From Prevotella sp. (GTDB taxonomy: Bacteria > Bacteroidota > Bacteroidia > Bacteroidales > Bacteroidaceae), in NCBI GenBank assembly GCA_016291915.1, contig JAEEZP010000048.1, positions 1 through 5,958 on the forward strand: DNA of 5,958 nucleotides, read 5' to 3'. This document shows positions 1 to 5,958 of this stretch, piece by piece (the stretch's first letter is position 1; each line of letters opens with the position of its first letter). The translations under genes were made by a program, and so were the position numbers. The notes under the pieces were generated by a model. It saw only the letters and a program-made list of their open reading frames with translations, made no database searches and was not told the origin of the DNA.

Positions 1-630
1 ATCTTTAATCTTCTCTTGGAATTCCGGATCTTTGTCAAGGTCAAGTCCGCGGCGGTATGACCATGCAGATGCCGCGATGACACCGCAGAGACATGCTGGA
101 ATAGTTACGGAGATGATCTGCAGAATACTGATATGGAATCCGTTAAGCGCTGAGATTGTGGAGAAAGCCACTACCGCTGCAGAAATCGGAGAACAAACGA
201 TGGCTAACATGGAAGATACTGAGGCGACAGCCAGCGGACGCTCCGGACGGATGCCCTTCTTAATGGCTACGTCGGTGATGACAGGCATCAGGGTGTACAT
301 CACATGACCTGTTCCACAGACCACTGTCAGGAAGAATGTGCTCAGTGGTGCCAGGAAAGTGATATGCTGTGGGTGCTTACGTAACAGACGCTCCACAATC
401 TGTATCATCCAATCCATACCGCCGGATGCCTGCAAGATACCTGCACAGGTCACAGCAGCCACGATAATATAGATCACATCGGTGGGAGGCGTTCCCGGTT
501 TCAATCCATGGTCGAAGACCAGTAAGGCCAGTCCTAAACCGGCAATGGCTCCGAGTGCAAGACTACCGTATTTGGACCCCAGATAAAGGGCCAAAAGAAC
601 GATCAATAATTCTATAATGATAATTAACAT
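1..630 (-). CDS. dcuB: Anaerobic C4-dicarboxylate transporter, DcuB type (partial, N-terminal 210 residues)
   Basis: Inner-membrane carrier expected to exchange or export C4-dicarboxylates (fumarate, succinate, malate, aspartate) during anaerobic growth. The frame is open from the ATG at 630-628 to the window edge, so the stop and the C-terminal half are missing. The translation starts MLIIIIELLIVLLALYLGS and is strongly hydrophobic. Family motifs visible are KPGTPPTDVIYII (about residues 44-56), QASGGMDW (67-74), CGTGHVMYTLMP (105-116), KKGIRPERP (124-132) and LDLDKDPEF (196-204). The GTGHVxYT form matches DcuB rather than DcuA, which has GTGN there. It lies 12 bp after the stop of the complete paralogue at 643-2085, with no terminator between, so the two are probably one operon. 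No Shine-Dalgarno sequence precedes the start. Family assignment is secure; the A/B subtype and the symbol are provisional, and an intact C-terminus cannot be confirmed. Confidence 0.9.
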   Translation of the reverse strand, partial: MLIIIIELLIVLLALYLGSKYGSLALGAIAGLGLALLVFDHGLKPGTPPTDVIYIIVAAVTCAGILQASGGMDWMIQIVERLLRKHPQHITFLAPLSTFFLTVVCGTGHVMYTLMPVITDVAIKKGIRPERPLAVASVSSMLAIVCSPISAAVVAFSTISALNGFHISILQIISVTIPACLCGVIAASAWSYRRGLDLDKDPEFQEKIKD

Positions 631-642
631 AGTCGGTAGGAT

Positions 643-2085
643 TTAGTAGATGATCATTGATAATGCATAAGCCACGATAGTGCTGACAAAGATATGGACA
701 AGTCCCGGCATCATGAACGAGTGGTTGAGCAGGTACTTGCCGATGACAGTGGTGCCTGAGCGGTCGAAGTTCACCGTCGCGATATCTGACGGGTAGTTCG
801 GGATAAAGAAATATCCGTAAACGCTGGGCAGCACACCGAGGAGCACCGGTCCGGGTATTCCTAACGAATATGCTAATGGCAACATAGAGACAACCACAGC
901 GCCCTGTGAGTTGATGAGTACAGATACCAGGAAGAAGACGAAGGCGATCGACCAGTTGTATTTTGCCACGATGTCACCTAACATCGCCTGCATCTCATTG
1001 GTATAGTTGGAGAAGAACGTATCTGCCAACCATGCGATACCGAAGATAGCCACAACGGCCACCATTCCTGACTGCCACACAGCACCACGTACAGCCTTGG
1101 CCGGTGATGCCTTGCAGAAAAGAATCATGATGGCTGCGGCAGAGATCATCACGATCTGAATCACGACATTCATTTTCAACTGTACGGTAGATACCTCGGT
1201 GATACCGGGAACGACCGCTTTGGCCTTGGCCAGAGTAGCCGCCGACACTACCGTTCCGTCGGCGAATGTAAAGTCGGGTGCATCCTTAATAGCTTTGATC
1301 GTACTATATTCAGGAAGAATGTCCTGGAAGATAGCGAAGAGTACGATGATGATCAGTGCGCCGAGAAATACGAATACTGCATTCTTTGCACTCTGCGGAA
1401 TCTCTTTGTCGAGTGTTGTTGCTGATCCACCGTAGATATATTCACGTTGCTCAGGATCCTCCAGTTTCTTCAGGAACTCAGGATCCTTGTCGAGGTCGAG
1501 ACCACGCTTGTAAGAAGCCGTGGCAGCTGCTATCAGTCCACACAGACAGGCAGGGATGCTGACCATCAGCACCTGTGGGATGGTGATGTTAAAGCCGTTG
1601 GCATTTGAGATGGTGACGAAGGCCACTACTGCTGCTGCGATGGGCGAACAGGTGATACCCACCTGTGAGGCGATAGAGGCGACGCCACAGGGCCGCTCCG
1701 GACGGATACCTTTCTTGATGGCGATATCCACGATGATCGGCATCAGGGTGTAAACCACGTGACCGGTTCCTACCAGGACGGTGAGGAAGAACGTACACAG
1801 AGGAGCAAGGAATGTGATGCGGTTCGGGTGCTTACGGAGCATCTTCTCCGCAATCTGTATCAACCAGTCCATACCTCCCGATGCCTGCATGATTCCCGCA
1901 CAGGTAACGGCTGCGATGATGATGTAGATCACATCGGTGGGAGGGGAGCCCGGTTTCATACAGAAACCGAAAACAAGAATGGCCAGGCCAATACCGGATA
2001 TTGCGCCCAAGGCCAGACTTCCATACCGTGAACCTACCCATAGGGCAAGCAACACGATAAGCAATTGAATAACCATTAATACCAT
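643..2085 (-). CDS. dcuB: Anaerobic C4-dicarboxylate transporter DcuB (complete, 480 aa)
   Basis: Inner-membrane Dcu-family antiporter for C4-dicarboxylates, in an anaerobe most likely serving fumarate uptake and succinate efflux. It has about ten to twelve hydrophobic segments, roughly residues 2-42, 52-68, 91-118, 137-160, 170-190, 236-254, 305-324, 338-356, 378-397, 400-428 and 460-479. Family motifs are GTGHVVYTLMPII (106-118), GIRPERP (126-132), LDLDKDPEF (196-204), EYIYGGSATTLDK (215-227), NYPSD (430-434) and FDRSGTTVIGKYLLNHSF (440-457). At 480 aa it is longer than E. coli DcuB (about 446); most of the excess is a polar stretch at about 257-303. The start at 2085 is preferred because it aligns without gaps to the start of the downstream paralogue, although Met4 (2076) is possible. 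It is the first gene of the minus-strand unit, with a promoter at 2138-2170. I am confident of the family; substrate preference is inferred. Confidence 0.95.
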   Translation of the reverse strand: MVLMVIQLLIVLLALWVGSRYGSLALGAISGIGLAILVFGFCMKPGSPPTDVIYIIIAAVTCAGIMQASGGMDWLIQIAEKMLRKHPNRITFLAPLCTFFLTVLVGTGHVVYTLMPIIVDIAIKKGIRPERPCGVASIASQVGITCSPIAAAVVAFVTISNANGFNITIPQVLMVSIPACLCGLIAAATASYKRGLDLDKDPEFLKKLEDPEQREYIYGGSATTLDKEIPQSAKNAVFVFLGALIIIVLFAIFQDILPEYSTIKAIKDAPDFTFADGTVVSAATLAKAKAVVPGITEVSTVQLKMNVVIQIVMISAAAIMILFCKASPAKAVRGAVWQSGMVAVVAIFGIAWLADTFFSNYTNEMQAMLGDIVAKYNWSIAFVFFLVSVLINSQGAVVVSMLPLAYSLGIPGPVLLGVLPSVYGYFFIPNYPSDIATVNFDRSGTTVIGKYLLNHSFMMPGLVHIFVSTIVAYALSMIIY

Positions 2086-2137
2086 AGGTGATAGATTTTT
2101 TATATGAATTAGTAATTTATTCCTCTTTTATTTTTCG

Positions 2138-2170
2138 CAAAGATATATAAAAAAAAGGAATTAACAACAA
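2138..2170 (-). promoter_or_regulatory. Bacteroidetes-type promoter for the dcu operon
   Basis: Read on the minus strand, TTGTTG (2170-2165) is followed by 19 bp and then TATCTTTG (2145-2138). This fits the Bacteroidetes major sigma factor consensus of TTG/TTTG near -33 and TAnnTTTG near -7. Transcription would start a few bases further, near 2131, leaving a leader of roughly 45 nt before the dcuB ATG at 2085. The motif match is seen directly; activity is inferred. Confidence 0.7.
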
Positions 2171-2171
2171 T

Positions 2172-2202
2172 TATCATTTATTTTTTTAGGTAGAAAATGA
2201 TA
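2172..2202. repeat. 8-bp inverted repeat upstream of the dcu promoter
   Basis: TATCATTT (2172-2179) and AAATGATA (2195-2202) are perfect inverted copies separated by 15 bp. An independent 8-bp palindrome, TTCATGAA, follows at 2204-2211. These sit immediately upstream of the -33 element of the dcu promoter, where an activator could bind. The region is extremely AT-rich, so chance is a real possibility, and I do not recognise the site of a known regulator. Confidence 0.35.
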
Positions 2203-2247
2203 TTTCATGAATGTGTCCGAACAGTAAACCAAAAAATATGTAAAAAC

Positions 2248-2279
2248 TTTGCTTTAATAATTTTTTTCTTATAACTTTG
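2248..2279 (+). promoter_or_regulatory. Bacteroidetes-type promoter for ileS
   Basis: TTTG (2248-2251), 20 bp, then TAACTTTG (2272-2279) fits the Bacteroidetes consensus (TTTG near -33, TAnnTTTG near -7). The predicted start of transcription is near 2284-2288, giving an untranslated leader of only about 30-35 nt before the ileS ATG at 2318. Both elements lie inside copies of the heptamer ACTTTGC (2246-2252 and 2274-2280). A leader this short leaves no room for a T-box or other riboswitch. Confidence 0.75.
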
Positions 2280-2286
2280 CACGTCA

Positions 2287-2302
2287 TTATAAACGTTTAT
2301 AA
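2287..2302. promoter_or_regulatory. Perfect 16-bp palindrome at the ileS transcription start (possible operator)
   Basis: TTATAAACGTTTATAA is a perfect palindrome centred between 2294 and 2295. It begins 7 bp after the -7 element of the ileS promoter and ends 15 bp before the ATG, so it overlaps or directly follows the expected transcription start. That is a typical place for a repressor dimer site. As RNA it would make only a weak A-U stem, so a DNA-level role is more plausible than a hairpin. Its composition makes chance occurrence possible. Confidence 0.4.
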
Positions 2303-2317
2303 AATTTACTATTCATT

Positions 2318-5300
2318 ATGGCTAAGAAGTTTGCCGAACACACAGGTATAAATTTAACTGAGACGAATAATAAGATTCTCGAGGAGTGGAACAAAAAAGA
2401 CTTGTTTCACCGTTCTATAACTGAGCGTGAGGGATGCCCCCAGTTTGTATTCTATGAGGGACCTCCTTCTGCCAACGGTCATCCCGGAATCCATCATGTG
2501 CTGGCCCGTACGATCAAGGATACTTTCAACCGCTATAAGACGATGAAGGGTTATCAGGTGTTCCGCAAGGCCGGTTGGGATACCCACGGACTACCCGTAG
2601 AGTTGGGCGTGGAGAAAGATCTCGGCATCACCAAGGCCGATATCGACAATAAAGAGTCGGAGAAATATATCTCTGTGGAGGACTACAACCACAAGTGTCG
2701 TGAGAACGTGATGATGTACACCGCTGAGTGGCGTGACCTAACTGAGAAGATGGGTTATTGGGTGGACATGGATCATCCTTATATCACCTATGATAATAAA
2801 TATATCGAGACGTTGTGGTGGCTGCTCAAGCAGTTGTATGACAAGAACCTATTATATAAAGGTTATACCATCCAGCCGTATTCACCCGCTGCAGGTACCG
2901 GACTGTCTTCACACGAGTTGAACCAGCCGGGTTGTTACAGGGATGTGAAGGATACCACCTGCACGGCGATGTTCACCATTGTGGATCCCCGTCCGGAGAT
3001 GAGAGAGTGGGGCACACCGGTGTTCCTGGCATGGACGACCACACCGTGGACCCTTCCTTCCAACACCGCCCTTTGTGTGGGTCCGAAGTTCGACTATGTC
3101 TGTGTACAGACGTACAATCCCTATAATGGCAACAAGATCTCTGCCGTCCTGGCTGCTGAATTGGTGGATGCTTACCTCAAGCCGGAGGGAGAGTTCGCCG
3201 ATATGGATGCCTATAAACCCGGTGATAAGGTGGTGCCTTACCGTATCGTAGGCCAGTATAAGGGTTCTGACCTGGTGGGTATGAGATATCGCCAGCTGAT
3301 GCCATGGGTAAAACCCTGTGAGCGTCTCGACAACAATGCGGCAGAGTTCGTGAAAGAAGCCGCCAAAGAGCATCCGGAAAAGATCTTCACCGTTGGCAAC
3401 GACCAGTTTGTGGAGATGGAAGACGAGGCTTTCCGTGTGATCCCCGGTGATTATGTCACCACCGACGATGGTACGGGTATCGTGCATATCGCGCCCACCT
3501 TCGGAGCTGATGACGCCAAGGTGGCCAAGGATGCCGGCATTCCCTCTTTGTTTATGATTAACAAAGGTGGTGAGACCCGTCCGATGGTTGACCTCGAAGG
3601 AAAATACTACCTCATCGAGACCCTCGCTCCTGAGTTTATGGAGAAGTGTGTCAACGTGGAGGCCTATGCTCACCATGCCGGTGACTATGTGAAGAATGCC
3701 TACGATCCACAGTTCAATGTCAATGGCTACGACGAGAAGGCTGCTAACAAGGCAGAGGATCTCAATATCGTCCTGTCATTGGAGATGAAGCAAGAGGGCA
3801 CAGCCTATAAGATAGAGAAACATATCCATAACTACCCCCACTGCTGGCGTACTGACAAACCGGTGCTTTACTATCCGCTCGACAGTTGGTTCATCCGTTC
3901 TACCGCCTGCAAAGAGCGTATGGTGGAGTTGAACAAAAACATCAATTGGAAACCGGAAAGTACTGGTACAGGACGTTTTGGCAACTGGTTGGAGAACCTT
4001 AACGACTGGAACCTCTCTCGTTCTCGTTTCTGGGGCACCCCGCTGCCTATCTGGCGAAACAAAGAGACCCGTGAGGAGATCTGCATCGGTAGTGTAGAAC
4101 AGCTCTATCAGGAGATCGAGAAGAGTGTGGCTGCCGGTGTGATGACCACCAATCCACTGAAGGATAAGGGATTCGTGCCCTGCGACTATTCCCAGGAGAA
4201 CTACGACAAGATAGACCTCCATCGTCCGTATGTCGATGATATCGTGTTGGTGGGTGAGAGCGGACAGCCCCTGCATCGTGAGATGGACCTTATCGATGTA
4301 TGGTTTGACTCCGGTTCGATGCCTTATGCTCAGGTACACTATCCGTTTGAGAACAAAGAGGCGATCGACAAGGGCCTTGCCTTCCCATGTGACTTCATCA
4401 GTGAGGGCGTTGACCAGACACGTGGTTGGTTCTTTACCTTGCATGCCATCGCCACGATGATCTTTGACAATGTTGCTTACAAGAATGTTATCTCCAGCGG
4501 ATTGGTGCTCGATGCCAAGGGTATCAAGATGTCGAAACATCTGGGTAATGTAGTGAACCCCTTCCAGGAAATCAAGAAGAATGGCGCTGATGCCGTACGA
4601 TTCTATATGCTTACCAACACCTCACCATGGGATAACCTGAAGTACGACCCGAAGGGTGTCGAGGAGGTGCGTCGTAAGTTCTTCGGCACATTATATAACA
4701 CCTATTCGTTCTTCAGTCTGTATGCCAACGTGGATGGTTTCAACTACTCCCGTCCTGAGGTACCTGTCAGTGAGCGTCCGGAGATCGACCGCTGGATCAT
4801 CTCCTCGCTGAACACCCTCATCAAGAATGTGGATGAAGCACTGAGTGACTATGAGCCAACAAAGGCTGGACGAATGATCGACACCTTCGTAAGCGACGAC
4901 CTCAGCAACTGGTATGTACGTCTGAACCGCAAACGTTTCTGGGGTAAGGAGATGTCGAAAGACAAGCTCAGTGCCTATCAGACCCTGTATGTCTGTCTGG
5001 AGACCGTGGCTAAGTTGTTAGCTCCCTTCTCTCCCTTCTATGCTGACGAACTCTACTTAGACCTTATTCAGGCCACCGGCAGAGAGACCCTCGACAGTGT
5101 ACATCTCGCAGCCTTCCCCGTTGCCGACGAGTCGCTGATCGACAAAGAACTGGAGATGCGTATGGAGATGGCTCAGAAGATTACCTCTATGGTGCTCGCC
5201 CTCCGTCGTAAGGTGAACATCAAGGTACGTCAGCCGCTGCAGACGGTGATGATCCCCGCTGTCGATGAGAACCAGATGCGATATATCGAGGCAGTGAAAG

Positions 5301-5878
5301 ACCTGATCATCAACGAGGTGAACGTCAAAGAACTGAAGTTCGTGGAGGGTGCCGGTATCCTTGTCAAGAAGGTGCGTTGCAACTTCCGTACGATGGGAAA
5401 GAAGTTCGGCAAACTGATGAAAGGCATTGCTGCTCAGATGACACAACTGTCACAGGAGGATATCACACGCTTGGAAGAGCAGGGTAGCCTGTCGCTGACA
5501 GTGGAAGACACACCGGTAACCATCGATGCTGCCGACGTAGAGATCATCAGCGAGGATATCCCAGGCTGGCTGGTATCCAACGAAGGTAACCTTACCGTTG
5601 CCCTTGAGGTGGAGATCAGCGACGAGCTACGTAAGGAGGGTATGGCCCGTGAGTTGATCAACCGTATCCAGAACCTCCGTAAGGATGGTGGCCTGGAGAT
5701 CACCGACCGTATCAGCGTGATCGTTTCTTCTCAGGAAGAGACCAACAGTGCTATCGAGAGCTATGGTAACTATATCAGCAACCAGGTGCTCGCCGACAGT
5801 CTCACCATCGCTGACAATGATGGACCTTTAGTGGAGTTTGACGACTTCGATCTACATATTTTGATTCAGAAAATCTAA
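2318..5878 (+). CDS. ileS: Isoleucyl-tRNA synthetase, type 2 (IleRS2), with altered HIGH motif
   Basis: Cytoplasmic class I synthetase that charges tRNA-Ile with isoleucine and edits valine errors. In order along the 1186 residues: the Rossmann-fold N-terminal half with GPPSANG (48-54) and GIHH (57-60) where HxGH is usual; a CP1 editing domain with AWTTTPWTLPSNTA (238-251) and GTGIVHIAPTFGADD (385-399); HCWRTDKPV (508-516); NDWNLSRSRFWGTPLP (562-577); DVWFDSGS (660-667); the KMSKS-type loop KMSKH (737-741); an anticodon-binding helical domain from about 818; and a C-terminal region to 1186 without the cysteine-rich zinc module of bacterial type 1 enzymes. The eukaryote-like motifs and the missing zinc module place it in type 2. 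The ATG at 2318 lacks a Shine-Dalgarno sequence, as is normal in Bacteroidetes. It has its own promoter (2248-2279) and probably continues into the gene at 5904. Identification is certain; the resistance phenotype is inferred. Confidence 0.98.
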   Translation: MAKKFAEHTGINLTETNNKILEEWNKKDLFHRSITEREGCPQFVFYEGPPSANGHPGIHHVLARTIKDTFNRYKTMKGYQVFRKAGWDTHGLPVELGVEKDLGITKADIDNKESEKYISVEDYNHKCRENVMMYTAEWRDLTEKMGYWVDMDHPYITYDNKYIETLWWLLKQLYDKNLLYKGYTIQPYSPAAGTGLSSHELNQPGCYRDVKDTTCTAMFTIVDPRPEMREWGTPVFLAWTTTPWTLPSNTALCVGPKFDYVCVQTYNPYNGNKISAVLAAELVDAYLKPEGEFADMDAYKPGDKVVPYRIVGQYKGSDLVGMRYRQLMPWVKPCERLDNNAAEFVKEAAKEHPEKIFTVGNDQFVEMEDEAFRVIPGDYVTTDDGTGIVHIAPTFGADDAKVAKDAGIPSLFMINKGGETRPMVDLEGKYYLIETLAPEFMEKCVNVEAYAHHAGDYVKNAYDPQFNVNGYDEKAANKAEDLNIVLSLEMKQEGTAYKIEKHIHNYPHCWRTDKPVLYYPLDSWFIRSTACKERMVELNKNINWKPESTGTGRFGNWLENLNDWNLSRSRFWGTPLPIWRNKETREEICIGSVEQLYQEIEKSVAAGVMTTNPLKDKGFVPCDYSQENYDKIDLHRPYVDDIVLVGESGQPLHREMDLIDVWFDSGSMPYAQVHYPFENKEAIDKGLAFPCDFISEGVDQTRGWFFTLHAIATMIFDNVAYKNVISSGLVLDAKGIKMSKHLGNVVNPFQEIKKNGADAVRFYMLTNTSPWDNLKYDPKGVEEVRRKFFGTLYNTYSFFSLYANVDGFNYSRPEVPVSERPEIDRWIISSLNTLIKNVDEALSDYEPTKAGRMIDTFVSDDLSNWYVRLNRKRFWGKEMSKDKLSAYQTLYVCLETVAKLLAPFSPFYADELYLDLIQATGRETLDSVHLAAFPVADESLIDKELEMRMEMAQKITSMVLALRRKVNIKVRQPLQTVMIPAVDENQMRYIEAVKDLIINEVNVKELKFVEGAGILVKKVRCNFRTMGKKFGKLMKGIAAQMTQLSQEDITRLEEQGSLSLTVEDTPVTIDAADVEIISEDIPGWLVSNEGNLTVALEVEISDELRKEGMARELINRIQNLRKDGGLEITDRISVIVSSQEETNSAIESYGNYISNQVLADSLTIADNDGPLVEFDDFDLHILIQKI

Positions 5879-5903
5879 AATATTACTACATTAAATAACT
5901 ATT

Positions 5904-5958
5904 ATGGCAGAGAAAACACGCTATAGCGATGAGGAACTCCAGGAGTTTAAAGAACTCA
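5904..5958 (+). CDS. TraR/DksA-type zinc-finger protein (partial, first 18 residues)
   Basis: An ATG at 5904 opens a frame reading MAEKTRYSDEELQEFKEL before the window ends. This charged, helix-prone start matches what I recall of the short (about 125 aa) Bacteroidetes TraR/DksA-family protein, often encoded directly after ileS and before the lipoprotein signal peptidase gene lspA. That family has a four-cysteine zinc finger near the C-terminus and is related to DksA, which modulates RNA polymerase. None of those residues is in view, so the call rests on the N-terminus and gene order. The 25-bp AT-rich gap after ileS has no terminator or Shine-Dalgarno sequence, suggesting co-transcription with ileS. 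That a real coding region starts here is likely; the family assignment is moderately confident. Confidence 0.72.
   Translation, partial: MAEKTRYSDEELQEFKEL

Noticed and set aside
32..307. Plus-strand open frame opposite the partial dcu gene, with a similar one at 1520-1753
   Set aside because: The two resemble each other only because they lie antisense to the same region of the two duplicated transporters, so the similarity is a by-product of the duplication.
631..642. Terminator or separate promoter between the two dcu genes
   Set aside because: The gap is only 12 bp, with no hairpin, T-run or TAnnTTTG element, so a shared transcript is simpler.
2280..2317. T-box or other amino-acid-responsive leader before ileS
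   Set aside because: The leader after the predicted promoter is only about 30-35 nt and has no specifier stem, T-box sequence or terminator.
2086..2317. Small RNA, CRISPR array or mobile-element end in the intergenic region
   Set aside because: There are no regularly spaced repeats, no terminal inverted repeats with target duplication, and no strong hairpin followed by a T-run. The region is explained by two divergent promoters and AT-rich DNA.
2909..3676. Long minus-strand open frame (255 codons) inside ileS
   Set aside because: It lies antisense within a certain, fully conserved ileS. Its translation is rich in His, Arg and Thr, has no recognisable domain, and looks like a codon-usage shadow.
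3776..4540. Second long minus-strand open frame (254 codons) inside ileS
   Set aside because: Also antisense to conserved synthetase motifs (WRTDKPV to KMSKH). It has no promoter match, no family resemblance and shadow-like composition.
1..5958. A new multi-gene defence, mobile or biosynthetic system
   Set aside because: All substantial reading frames belong to well-known housekeeping or transport families, and no unexplained stretch is long enough to hold another gene.

Overview
The window looks like a chromosomal segment from an anaerobic member of the Bacteroidetes, most likely the order Bacteroidales (Prevotella/Bacteroides-like). Four things support this. The promoters match the unusual Bacteroidetes consensus (TTTG or TTG, about 20 bp, then TAnnTTTG). 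None of the four gene starts has a Shine-Dalgarno sequence; each is preceded by AT-rich DNA or by sequence without a purine-rich box. The isoleucyl-tRNA synthetase is of the long Bacteroidetes/eukaryote-like type 2. The small gene that begins after it has the N-terminus I associate with Bacteroidetes TraR/DksA zinc-finger proteins. Genus and species cannot be fixed from this sequence alone.

Layout. Positions 1-2085 on the minus strand hold two consecutive C4-dicarboxylate transporter genes of the DcuB type, 12 bp apart. The upstream one (643-2085) is complete. The downstream one (1-630) starts in the window and runs off its left edge after exactly 210 codons. They are close paralogues: over the shared 210 residues I counted 151 identities (about 72%) with no gaps. 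Positions 2086-2317 are a very AT-rich divergent intergenic region with one recognisable Bacteroidetes promoter facing each way and two inverted-repeat elements. Positions 2318-5878 on the plus strand hold ileS (1186 codons). A TraR/DksA-like gene starts at 5904, 25 bp after ileS, and is cut by the right edge after 18 codons.

How the genes relate. The dcu pair would exchange or export fumarate, succinate, malate or aspartate across the inner membrane, as fits an anaerobe that makes succinate by fumarate reduction. ileS is a housekeeping translation gene and appears co-transcribed with the small zinc-finger gene. The two transcription units share only the intergenic region, with no evident functional link.

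I do not see a new multi-gene system here. The most notable point is in ileS: the class I HIGH signature reads G-I-H-H instead of H-x-G-H, an arrangement tied to very strong mupirocin resistance in type 2 isoleucyl-tRNA synthetases. Secondary points are an expanded editing domain, the tandem transporter duplication, an enlarged loop in the complete transporter, and a perfect 16-bp palindrome at the presumed ileS transcription start.
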